A DNA stretch of 35,622 nt from an uncultured Roseburia sp. (GTDB lineage: Bacteria; Bacillota; Clostridia; Lachnospirales; Lachnospiraceae), in NCBI GenBank assembly GCA_910584215.1, contig CAJTYI010000026.1, positions 1 through 35,622 of the forward strand, given 5' to 3'. The notes under the pieces were generated by a model, which was given only the letters and a program-made list of their open reading frames with translations, made no database searches and had not been told where the DNA came from. The translations under genes and the position numbers were made by a program. The stretch's first letter is position 1. The number at the start of each line of letters is the position of its first letter. Positions 23,899-31,464 of this stretch are shown in pieces.

Positions 23899-24414
23899 TT
23901 TTTCCTCGTTTCTGCGCAAAACCGTTCGGTTTTTCGAGCGCGGATGTTCTGTTGTAATACCTCCAAAAGTTATTACCTGGTTTTTATGTGCCAGACATTA
24001 GTATACCATAAAGTGGATTGTATAAAACAGCCAGTTTAGAACAAATTAACCAGTCCAGTTTAAATTCCAAACCGGAAAATCTTTGGCTGTAACTATACTT
24101 TTTCTAAGAAAAATGATATACTTAGCAATATGAGAGGCTAAACTGTCACATATTGTCGAGTGATGTGCCAGGAAAGCGGCAGGGGAACAATCGGGAGGCG
24201 ATGGTTTACAGGTGCGGTATGAGAGTTCGGCGCTTCAGGGAGGGGGGAAGGAAAACGGTGGTTCTGACTGGTTGACAGCAATGGGGAGCTGTACAAGGTT
24301 TATCTGTATTAGGAAACATCATAAATATTTTCTTTCTGACATTTCCTATAAATGGGATAAACTCATATTTTTTTGTAAAAATTAATTAATATAAAAGTAA
24401 GGAGATTAATCCAG
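23899..24414. other. 516-bp non-coding gap between divergent ECF and OPT genes
   Basis: On the minus strand a hairpin (AAAACC/GGTTTT flanked by GCGC/GCGC, about 23915-23942) precedes the ECF ribosome site. CCAGTTTA occurs twice (24031 and 24055), an operator-like direct repeat. On the plus strand an extended -10, TGATATACT, lies near 24114-24122, which would give the OPT gene a leader of about 285 bases. A weaker promoter, CTGACA-N16-TAAACT (24336-24363), lies nearer. The stretch 24170-24300 is purine-rich and richer in G than its surroundings, with no open frame of note. I found no match to a known riboswitch. Confidence 0.4.
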
Positions 24415-26358
24415 ATGAGTGAAAACAATGAATTTAAACCATTTGTTCCCGCGAGCAGGACGATGCCGGAGTTTACGGTGGTGTCCATTCTGCTGGGAAT
24501 TCTTTTGGCAGTCGTGTTCGGCGGAGCCAATGCATATCTTGGACTGCGCGTGGGGATGACCGTGTCGGCATCCATCCCGGCAGCCGTCATTTCGATGGGG
24601 ATTATCCGCGAGATTTTGAAAAAGGACTCTATTCTTGAGAATAATATGGTGCAGACGATCGGGTCCGCCGGAGAGTCTGTGGCGGCGGGAACGATCTTTA
24701 CCCTGCCGGCGCTGTTTCTGTGGGCAAAGGAATGGGGGATTTCATCGCCTTCCCTGATTGAGATTGCCTTGATTGCGTTTATCGGCGGGGCGCTCGGTAT
24801 TTTGTTTATGGTGCCGCTGCGCAAAGCCTTGATTGTACAGGAACACGGTACGCTTCCATATCCGGAAGGAAAGGCCTGCGCGGAAGTGTTGATGGCGGGC
24901 GAAGAGGGAGGGGACAAGGCTTCCATCGTGTTCGCCGGCCTTGGAATTTCTGCCGCATATAAGTTTATTGCGGATGGATTAAAGACGTTTCCGAGTGAAG
25001 TTCACTATGAGATACCGGTATACAAAGGCTCAGGAATCGGAATGGACGTGCTGCCGGCTCTGCTTGGCGTCGGCTATATCTGCGGGCCGAAGATATCGTC
25101 CTATCTGCTGTGCGGCGGTATTTTAGGCTGGTTTGTACTTATGCCGCTGATCGTGCTCTTCGGGGCCGATATCGTGCTTTTCCCGGCCGATATTCCGATC
25201 GGGGAGTTATATGCACAGAAGGGGTCGTTTGGAATCTGGACAAACTATATCAAGTATATCGGTGCAGGCGCGGTCGCCTGCGGCGGTGTGTTAAGCTTAA
25301 TCAAATCATTGCCGCTGATTGTGCGCACGTTCAAGGAGACATTCGGGCGGTTTGGCAAGGGTGAGATGACCGGAGAGCGCACCAACCAGGACCTTGATAT
25401 CCGTTTTATCTTAGCGGGCATTGTGCTTTTGACGCTTACCATCTGGATTATTCCGGTGATTCCGATTAATCTTTTGGGGGCAGTTTTGATTGTGTTATTC
25501 GGCTTCTTTTTTGCCACCGTATCTTCGCGCATGGTAGGCCTCGTCGGAAGCAGTAACAACCCTGTTTCCGGTATGACGATCGCGACGCTGTTGGTCGTAT
25601 CTGTGGTATTGAAAGCGACCGGCATGGGCGGACAGCAGGGGATGATGGCGGCGATCGCCATAGGCGGCGTCATCTGCATTATAGCGGCCATCGCGGGCGA
25701 CACGTCGCAGGATTTAAAGACCGGCTATATTCTGGGCGCGACGCCGAAGAAGCAGCAGATCGGCGAGCTGATCGGTGTGCTGGCCTCCGCCATTGCCATA
25801 GGCGGCGTCTTATATCTGCTCGATCTTGCCTGGGGTTATGGTTCCACCGAGCTTCCGGCGCCGCAGGCGACATTGATGAAAATGATCGTCGAGGGCGTGA
25901 TGGGCGGCAATCTGCCGTGGGTTTTAGTCGGCATCGGCGCTTTTATTGCCATTGTCGTGGAAATTCTGGGAATTCCGGTGCTGCCGTTTGCGATCGGTCT
26001 GTATCTGCCGATTCATTTGAGTACGCCGATGATGGTGGGCGGATTGATCAAATTGTTTGTGGAGAAGAGAAGAAACATCGGGGAGGCGGAAAAGAAAGAA
26101 GCGCACGCCAACGGTATTTTGTATTCTTCCGGACTGATTGCCGGGGAAGGACTCGTCGGCATCCTGCTGGCTGTCTTTGCAATTATTCCGGTCGGCGACA
26201 AAAATATCGGCGAGATTTTGGGCGATTTTTTGCCAAATCTGATTCCGGCGCTGGCGGATGTAAGGATAGGCAATATCATCGGTTTGGCCGCGTTTGCATT
26301 GTTGACGTTTTCGCTCTGGAGTTTTTGCTTCCGCAAAATAAAAAAGAGAGTGGCATAA
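24415..26358 (+). CDS. OPT family oligopeptide transporter
   Basis: 647 residues with about 14-16 transmembrane segments over its whole length. It belongs to the prokaryotic OPT group: N-terminal EFTVVSILLGILLAVVFGGANAYLGLRVGMTVSASIPAAV (cited in part), SIGMGII-type helices, EHGTLPYPEGKACAEVL, DLDIRFILAGIVLL, and NPVSGMTIATLL. OPT proteins are proton-driven importers of small peptides or metal-chelate conjugates. The start is supported by AAGGAG 10 bases upstream. The stop overlaps the first base of the ribosome site of the PqqD gene 10 bases downstream, so the two are one transcription unit and probably one function. Confidence 0.93.
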   Translation: MSENNEFKPFVPASRTMPEFTVVSILLGILLAVVFGGANAYLGLRVGMTVSASIPAAVISMGIIREILKKDSILENNMVQTIGSAGESVAAGTIFTLPALFLWAKEWGISSPSLIEIALIAFIGGALGILFMVPLRKALIVQEHGTLPYPEGKACAEVLMAGEEGGDKASIVFAGLGISAAYKFIADGLKTFPSEVHYEIPVYKGSGIGMDVLPALLGVGYICGPKISSYLLCGGILGWFVLMPLIVLFGADIVLFPADIPIGELYAQKGSFGIWTNYIKYIGAGAVACGGVLSLIKSLPLIVRTFKETFGRFGKGEMTGERTNQDLDIRFILAGIVLLTLTIWIIPVIPINLLGAVLIVLFGFFFATVSSRMVGLVGSSNNPVSGMTIATLLVVSVVLKATGMGGQQGMMAAIAIGGVICIIAAIAGDTSQDLKTGYILGATPKKQQIGELIGVLASAIAIGGVLYLLDLAWGYGSTELPAPQATLMKMIVEGVMGGNLPWVLVGIGAFIAIVVEILGIPVLPFAIGLYLPIHLSTPMMVGGLIKLFVEKRRNIGEAEKKEAHANGILYSSGLIAGEGLVGILLAVFAIIPVGDKNIGEILGDFLPNLIPALADVRIGNIIGLAAFALLTFSLWSFCFRKIKKRVA

Positions 26359-26368
26359 AGGAGAGGCT

Positions 26369-26740
26369 GTGCGAAATAAAAAAGATAATTATATGGACTA
26401 TATCCCCGTCTGCAATCCGGCCTACACCTGGGACGCGGACGCGTCGGGCATTGTCACAGTCCATGTCGTAAACCGTGGATTTTACAATTGGCTAGCACAG
26501 AAGTTTTTTCACAGACCCCGTGTCAGTCATATTTTGCTGGACGAATACGGAAGTTATGTCTGGCATCAGATGGACGGAAAGCGGAGCGTGTATGAGATAT
26601 CAAAGATGATTACCGCACAGTTTGGCAAAGAGGCGGAGCCTGTGATTCCCCGTCTGGTTCAATATATGGAAACATTGTATCGGAATAAGTTTATTGGATA
26701 CAGCGTCAGAAAAAATTCTAAGGCTCACAGCAAGGGCTAA
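26369..26740 (+). CDS. Stand-alone PqqD family protein
   Basis: 123 residues. The PqqD fold is seen at about 50-115: HILLDEYGSYVWHQMDGKRS, then VYEISKMITAQFGKEAEPVIPRLVQYMETLYRNKFIGY. The N-terminal 45 residues (NPAYTWDADASGIVTVHVVNRGF) include the VTV/HVVNRG strand usual in family members. In RiPP pathways PqqD domains bind leader peptides for a radical SAM enzyme, but no precursor or modifying enzyme is in the window. The GTG start at 26369 has AAGGAG (26358-26363) 5 bases upstream, so it is preferred over the ATG at 26393. It is coupled to the OPT peptide transporter, which suggests a shared role in peptide handling. Confidence 0.85.
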   Translation: MRNKKDNYMDYIPVCNPAYTWDADASGIVTVHVVNRGFYNWLAQKFFHRPRVSHILLDEYGSYVWHQMDGKRSVYEISKMITAQFGKEAEPVIPRLVQYMETLYRNKFIGYSVRKNSKAHSKG

Positions 26741-26791
26741 ACATGCGAGAAAATGGATCGTACCTATTGCGACCAACTTTATAAAGAAATC

Positions 26792-26832
26792 AAAAACCGA
26801 GCCATTCGCCTGCGGCGATTGGCTCGGTTTTA
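26792..26832. terminator. Bidirectional terminator between PqqD gene and argG
   Basis: A 12-bp stem, AAAACCGAGCCA (26793-26804) with TGGCTCGGTTTT (26820-26831), extended by TCGCC/GGCGA inside one mismatch, with loop TGC. A/T tails on both sides allow it to work for both converging transcripts. Confidence 0.9.
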
Positions 26833-26854
26833 TCATGAGATCATTTATGCTGTT

Positions 26855-28075
26855 TTATTGATTCTTCTCGATCTCCTGCATTTTCATCGCGCGCACTTTT
26901 AACGGCAGGCCAAACAATGTGATAAAGCCCTCGGCGTCGTGATGGTCGTAGAGATCACCGGTGGTAAAGCTTGCTAAGGATTCGCTGTAGAGTGAGTAGG
27001 GGGAAGTCGTGCCTGCCTTGATGATATTGCCCTTGTACAGTTTAAACTTCACTTCACCGGTCACATACTGCTGCGTGGAGGTCACAAATGCCTTTACCGC
27101 ATCGCAGAGCGGGGTAAACCATTTGCCCTCATAGACGATCTGGGCCAATTTATTGCCCATATCTTTCTTGACTTCCATCGTGGCGCGGTCTAACACCAGT
27201 TCTTCAAGCTGCTGGTGCGCTTCCATCAGGATAGTGCCGCCGGGAGTCTCATACACGCCGCGGGATTTCATGCCGACCACGCGGTTTTCCACGATATCAA
27301 TAATACCGATGCCGTGTTTGCCGCCCAGGCGGTTTAACTCGCGGATGATATCGGAAACTTTCATCTCTTTGCCGTTGACAGTCTTTGGAACGCCCTGTTC
27401 AAAGGTCATGGTGACATACTCGCCCTCCTCTGGAGCTTTTTGGGGGGAGACACCGAGCACCAGCAGGTGATCGTAATTCGGTTCGCAGGCAGGGTCCTCG
27501 AGCTCTAACCCTTCGTGGCTGATGTGCCAGATATTGCGGTCGCGGCTGTAGCTGGAATCCGCGGAGAATGGCAGATGGATGCCGTGCGCCTCGCAGTATG
27601 CGATTTCGGATTCGCGGGAATCCATGGTCCAGTTGCTGTCCCTCCAGGCAGCAATGATCTTAAGGTCAGGAGCCAGGGCTTTGATGCCAAGCTCAAAACG
27701 AATCTGATCGTTGCCCTTTCCGGTAGCGCCGTGGCAGATTGCCGTTGCGCCCTCTTTGCGCGCCACTTCGACGAGCTTTTTGGCGATCAGCGGGCGGGCC
27801 ATGGAGGTGCCGAGCAGATACTTGTTTTCATATATCGCGTTGGCCTCGACACAGGGCATGATATAGTCGTCGCAGAATTCGTCGATAATGTCGACGATGT
27901 ATAGCTTGGAGGCGCCGCAGGAGATCGCTCTCTCCTCAAGCCCGTCCAGTTCCTCCTCCTGCCCGCAGTCGATACAGCAGCAGACAACATCATAGTCATA
28001 ATTTTCTTTCAGCCACGGAATGATGGCCGTCGTGTCCAGTCCGCCAGAGTAAGCCAAAATAACTTTTTCTTTCAT
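26855..28075 (-). CDS. argG: Argininosuccinate synthase
   Basis: Joins citrulline and aspartate with ATP to form argininosuccinate. 406 residues, normal length. The N-terminal ATP-binding PP-loop AYSGGLDTT is at about 8-16. The family blocks CHGATGKGNDQIRFELG, APWRDS-type AAWRDSNW, RDRNIWHISHEGLELEDP and GRHGIGIID-type KHGIGIIDIVENR follow. The ATG at 28075 has AAAGGAA 7 bases upstream; an in-frame ATG at 28147 would extend it by 24 unrelated residues. It is transcribed away from the argC cluster. The shared 449-bp gap holds an ArgR-type box upstream of its promoter. No argH is next to it. Confidence 0.95.
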   Translation of the reverse strand: MKEKVILAYSGGLDTTAIIPWLKENYDYDVVCCCIDCGQEEELDGLEERAISCGASKLYIVDIIDEFCDDYIMPCVEANAIYENKYLLGTSMARPLIAKKLVEVARKEGATAICHGATGKGNDQIRFELGIKALAPDLKIIAAWRDSNWTMDSRESEIAYCEAHGIHLPFSADSSYSRDRNIWHISHEGLELEDPACEPNYDHLLVLGVSPQKAPEEGEYVTMTFEQGVPKTVNGKEMKVSDIIRELNRLGGKHGIGIIDIVENRVVGMKSRGVYETPGGTILMEAHQQLEELVLDRATMEVKKDMGNKLAQIVYEGKWFTPLCDAVKAFVTSTQQYVTGEVKFKLYKGNIIKAGTTSPYSLYSESLASFTTGDLYDHHDAEGFITLFGLPLKVRAMKMQEIEKNQ

Positions 28076-28131
28076 GATAATATTCCTTTCCGTATGTATT
28101 GAATGATCGGATGTTTTCATCCACTGTTCTA

Positions 28132-28160
28132 AATATACATCAAACAAAGCAGGAAAGCAA
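28132..28160 (-). promoter_or_regulatory. Promoter of argG
   Basis: On the minus strand: TTGCTT (28155-28160), 17-base spacer, TATATT (28132-28137), about 50 bases before the ribosome site. Confidence 0.65.
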
Positions 28161-28179
28161 GTGAAAAAATATGCAAAAA

Positions 28180-28197
28180 TATAAATAATTATTCATA
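28180..28197. promoter_or_regulatory. ArgR-type box 1 (argG side)
   Basis: The core TAAATAATTATTCA (28182-28195) matches the ArgR consensus core TGAATAWWWATTCA at most positions. It lies about 20 bases upstream of the argG -35. Confidence 0.55.
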
Positions 28198-28224
28198 AAA
28201 AAATGAAAAAATCAGAAAAAACTG

Positions 28225-28253
28225 TTGCAAATTCAAGGGTGTGGATGTATAAT
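28225..28253 (+). promoter_or_regulatory. Promoter P1 of the argC operon
   Basis: TTGCAA (28225-28230), 17-base spacer, perfect TATAAT (28248-28253). The -10 lies inside ArgR box 2, so binding there would block transcription. The leader to argC would be about 265 bases. Confidence 0.7.
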
Positions 28254-28282
28254 TATTCAAACTTAATGAATAATTATGCATG
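28244..28282. promoter_or_regulatory. Paired ArgR boxes 2 and 3 over the argC promoter
   Basis: Box 2 core TGTATAATTATTCA (28246-28259) and box 3 core TGAATAATTATGCA (28267-28280) are centred 21 bp apart, i.e. two 18-bp boxes with a 3-bp gap. This is the arrangement established for hexameric ArgR operators. Box 2 covers the -10 of P1 and box 3 the start of transcription. Confidence 0.75.
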
Positions 28283-28403
28283 CGTATATCAAATGAATTG
28301 CCCGCTGCAATTGCAGTTTGGAAATCAAAATGCGGTGTGGTCCGTCCTGGAAGTGAAATAGGGCCGTCTGCGCGAGAATAGGATTTTTTCTTATGAAAAG
28401 TAC

Positions 28404-28432
28404 TTGTACTTGTGCAAAAGGTATACTATTAT
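28404..28432 (+). promoter_or_regulatory. Possible second promoter P2 of the argC operon
   Basis: TTGTAC (28404-28409), 17-base spacer, TATTAT (28427-28432), downstream of the ArgR boxes. If real it would give ArgR-independent basal expression. The stretch between P1 and P2 has a 12-bp palindrome, CTGCAATTGCAG (28305-28316), and nothing else I can name. Confidence 0.45.
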
Positions 28433-28524
28433 ATAAGGTAGGCAAAAAATGAACGTGAGTTCGCGCAACTTGCAGCTAAGGGAACATGGACGATTCGATA
28501 TACACAGGTAGAAAAGGGGAAAAG

Positions 28525-29580
28525 ATGATAAAAGCAGGAATTATCGGAGCAACCGGTTATGCGGGAAATGAGCTGGTTCGTCTTTTGACGGGACACAGGG
28601 AAACGCAGATCGTATGGTACGGCTCGAGAAGTTATATTGATAAGAAATATGCGCAGGTTTATCAGAATATGTTTCAGATCGTGGAGGATGCCTGTCTGGA
28701 TGATAATATAGAAGAACTTGCAAAGCAGGTAGATGTGATTTTTACCGCGACGCCGCAGGGATTTTTGGCAGGCGTGCTGACGGAAGAGATCTTAAAGGAC
28801 ACGAAGGTCGTTGACTTAAGTGCCGATTACCGCATCAAGGATGTGGCAGTTTACGAAAAATGGTATGGAATTGAGCATAAGAGCCCGCAGTTTATCGGTG
28901 AGGCGGTCTATGGCCTCTGTGAGATCAACCGGGATACGATTCGCGGGGCAAGACTTGTGGCCAATCCCGGATGTTATACGACCTGTTCCATTTTGACGGC
29001 CTATCCGCTGGTAAAAGCAGGACTGATTGCCCCGGATACCTTAATCATCGACGCCAAATCCGGTACCTCGGGGGCTGGACGCGGGGCAAAGCTGCCCAAT
29101 CTTTACTGCGAGGTCAATGAAAATATCAAGGCATACGGCGTCACCAGCCACCGCCATACGCCGGAGATTGAGGAACAGCTTGGCTATGCGGCCGGGAGAG
29201 AGATTGCGGTAAATTTCACGCCGCACTTAGTGCCGATGAATCGTGGCATTCTCGTCACCGAGTATGCGTCTTTGCTTAGAAAGCCGGACGGAAGCCTGCC
29301 GTCTTACGAAGAGGTCAGGGAAGCTTACGACCGCTGCTATGCGGACGAAAAATTTATCCGTGTGTTGGAGCAGGATATTTGCCCGGAGACAAAATGGGTC
29401 GAGGGAAGCAATTATGTGGATATCAATTTTAAAATTGATGCGCGGACCGGCCGAATTATTATGATGGGAGCATTGGATAATTTAGTCAAGGGCGCGGCGG
29501 GACAGGCAGTCCAGAATATGAATCTGCTGTTTGGATTTGACGAGGCGGAGGGATTGGAGCTGGTGCCGATGTTTCCATAG
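28525..29580 (+). CDS. argC: N-acetyl-gamma-glutamyl-phosphate reductase
   Basis: NADPH-dependent reduction of N-acetylglutamyl phosphate to the semialdehyde. 351 residues, full length. Nucleotide-binding GIIGATGYAGNELVRLL is at the N-terminus, followed by FTATPQGFLAG and VVDLSADYR. The catalytic Cys150 is in VANPGCYTT. Later come SGTSGAGRGAKL, SHRHTPEIEEQLG, FTPHLVPMNRGI and DNLVKGAAGQAVQNMN. The ATG at 28525 has AGGGG 5 bases upstream; an in-frame ATG at 28486 gives 13 extra residues without homology. First gene of the arg operon. Confidence 0.95.
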   Translation: MIKAGIIGATGYAGNELVRLLTGHRETQIVWYGSRSYIDKKYAQVYQNMFQIVEDACLDDNIEELAKQVDVIFTATPQGFLAGVLTEEILKDTKVVDLSADYRIKDVAVYEKWYGIEHKSPQFIGEAVYGLCEINRDTIRGARLVANPGCYTTCSILTAYPLVKAGLIAPDTLIIDAKSGTSGAGRGAKLPNLYCEVNENIKAYGVTSHRHTPEIEEQLGYAAGREIAVNFTPHLVPMNRGILVTEYASLLRKPDGSLPSYEEVREAYDRCYADEKFIRVLEQDICPETKWVEGSNYVDINFKIDARTGRIIMMGALDNLVKGAAGQAVQNMNLLFGFDEAEGLELVPMFP

Positions 29581-29660
29581 ATATCAGTAAAAAAGAGCGC
29601 AGCCGTATGTCCGGTGCGGTATTTTGTTTTTCCATGTCTTGGTGGAAGATTGAGGTGTTT

Positions 29661-30122
29661 ATGACAGAGCAGACGATTCGGATAAGGCCGATGGAGATAA
29701 GAGATTATGAGGAGGTGCGCAGGCTGTGGGGCGGCATTAGCGGTTTTGGAATCCGCAGCATTGACGATTCTAGAGACGGGGTGGAGCGCTTTATCCGCCG
29801 CAACCCCGCCACCAGCATGGTTGCCATGAGGGGAGAAAAGATTGTCGGCGCCATTCTCTGTGGGCATGACGGCAGAAGAGCCTGTTTCTATCATGTCTGC
29901 GTCGCGGAGGAATACCGCAAGCACGGGATCGGCCAACAGATGGTGAACGCCTGTCTGACGGCGCTGAAAGAGGAAAAGGTCAACAAGGTAAATCTGATCG
30001 CCTTTAAGTCCAATGTGGTGGGCAACCGTTTTTGGCAGAGCCTTGGATGGAGTTTTCGGGACGATGCCAATTATTATGAATGTAACTTAAACGACGAGAA
30101 TATCACAACGTTTAACCCTTAG
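29661..30122 (+). CDS. GNAT family N-acetyltransferase inside the arginine operon
   Basis: 153 residues, a single GNAT domain (COG0456/YpeA-like). IRIRPMEIRDYEEVRRLWGG is the N-terminal strand-helix, then RNPATSMVAMRGEKIVGAILCGHDGRRACFYHVCVAEE (cited in part). The acetyl-CoA loop is RKHGIGQQMVNACL (an R-x-x-G-I-G form of Q/RxxGxG/A), and NRFWQSLGWSFRDDANYYE ends the fold. The ATG at 29661 has GAGG 5 bases upstream. It lies between argC and argJ with gaps of 80 and 31 bases on the same strand. The operon position suggests it could supply N-acetylglutamate (an unconventional ArgA) or modify another arg protein; the sequence alone does not decide. Confidence 0.88.
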   Translation: MTEQTIRIRPMEIRDYEEVRRLWGGISGFGIRSIDDSRDGVERFIRRNPATSMVAMRGEKIVGAILCGHDGRRACFYHVCVAEEYRKHGIGQQMVNACLTALKEEKVNKVNLIAFKSNVVGNRFWQSLGWSFRDDANYYECNLNDENITTFNP

Positions 30123-30153
30123 GTTGTAAAAGGGGAATGGAGGATTTATTTAT

Positions 30154-31377
30154 ATGAAAGAAATCAAAGGCGGCGTTACCGCCGCAAAAGGTTTTCAGGC
30201 TGCCAGCACGGCGGCAGGAATCAAATACAAGGACAAAAAAGATATGGCCCTGATTTTTTGCGAGGTGCCCTGCCGCGTGGCTGGGACGTTCACGCAAAAC
30301 GTCGTAAAAGCGGCTCCCGTCCTGTGGGATATGCATGTGGTAAACGACAGCAGGCAGGCGCAGGCGGTTGTGATCAATGCGGGAATCGCTAACGCGTGTA
30401 CCGGTGAGGAGGGTATGGGCATATGCCACGCTACGGCGCGCAAGATCAAAGATATCCTGGAAGTGCCGATGGATGAAGTACTTGTCGCGTCGACCGGGGT
30501 GATCGGAAAACAGATTCCTCTTGACCGCATTGTGGCGGGGATTGAGGCGATGGCGCCCGCGCTTTCCGATACGTTAGAGAGCGGGCTTGGTGCGGCACGG
30601 GCGATCATGACAACCGACACGAAAGAAAAGGAAGCGGCAGTCACCGTAGAGCTTTGCGGCAAGACTGTGACGATCGGCGGTATGTGTAAGGGTTCTGGCA
30701 TGATTCATCCGAATATGTGCACGATGTTGAGTTTTGTGACGACGGACGCCGCTATTTCACAGGAGCTTTTGGCGAAAGCGCTGCGGTGTGATGTGGAGGA
30801 TACCTATAATATGATTTCCGTCGACGGCGATACGTCGACAAATGATACCTGTCTGCTGCTGGCAAGCGGTATGGCAGGGAATGTCGAGATTACCGAAGAG
30901 AACGAGGATTATCAGTTGTTTTGCGAGGCGCTTCATTTTGTCAACGAGGCACTCGCAAAGAAGATGGCCGGGGATGGCGAGGGAGCGACCGCGTTGTTTG
31001 AGGTCAAAGTCGTGGGAGCGCAAAATAAGGAGCAGGCGAAGATTCTTAGCAGGTCGGTTGTCTCCTCCAATCTCACGAAAGCGGCCATCTACGGACATGA
31101 CGCTAACTGGGGGCGTATTCTCTGTGCGATGGGGTACGCCGGCGCACCGTTTGACCCCGATAAAGTTGACCTGTTTTTTGAGAGCGCCGCGGGCAGCATC
31201 AAAATAGTGGAAAACGGGGTGGCGCTGGATTTCAGTGAGGAGCAGGCGACACAGATTTTAGCGCAGGAAGCGGTCACGGCCATCGTGGATTTGAAAATGG
31301 GAGACGCCTCTGCCACCGCGTGGGGATGCGACCTGACCTACGATTACGTCAAGATCAACGCCGATTACCGGTCCTGA
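30154..31377 (+). CDS. argJ: Bifunctional ornithine acetyltransferase / N-acetylglutamate synthase
   Basis: Recycles the acetyl group from N-acetylornithine to glutamate and, in bifunctional forms, also makes N-acetylglutamate from acetyl-CoA. 407 residues. It cuts itself before a Thr; here the site is HPNMCTMLSF, so cleavage before Thr190 is expected, with Cys in place of the usual Ala before it. Other family blocks: FTQNVVKAAPVLWD, INAGIANACTG, STGVIGKQIPLDRI, SVDGDTSTNDT, GHDANWGRILCAMGYAG, and the C-terminal CDLTYDYVKINADYRS. GGAGG lies about 10 bases before the ATG. An ArgJ implies the acetyl-cycle route. Whether it is mono- or bifunctional bears on the role of the neighbouring GNAT. Confidence 0.95.
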   Translation: MKEIKGGVTAAKGFQAASTAAGIKYKDKKDMALIFCEVPCRVAGTFTQNVVKAAPVLWDMHVVNDSRQAQAVVINAGIANACTGEEGMGICHATARKIKDILEVPMDEVLVASTGVIGKQIPLDRIVAGIEAMAPALSDTLESGLGAARAIMTTDTKEKEAAVTVELCGKTVTIGGMCKGSGMIHPNMCTMLSFVTTDAAISQELLAKALRCDVEDTYNMISVDGDTSTNDTCLLLASGMAGNVEITEENEDYQLFCEALHFVNEALAKKMAGDGEGATALFEVKVVGAQNKEQAKILSRSVVSSNLTKAAIYGHDANWGRILCAMGYAGAPFDPDKVDLFFESAAGSIKIVENGVALDFSEEQATQILAQEAVTAIVDLKMGDASATAWGCDLTYDYVKINADYRS

Positions 31378-31464
31378 TCACCGGGCGGCTTAAAACCAAT
31401 ATCAGAGGGCATTTTTATTTCGATTTGAACTGCGGTTATGCCGCGGCAAGGAGGTTAGTGTGAG

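Noticed and set aside
23899..23990. A vitamin riboswitch in front of the ECF S component.
   Set aside because: I could not match the conserved cores of TPP, FMN, THF or preQ1 elements; only simple hairpins are present.
24201..24275. A 24-codon frame starting ATGGTTTACAGG after GGGAGG.
   Set aside because: The ribosome site is only 2 bases from the ATG and the peptide is Arg/Gly-rich, without any sign of selection.
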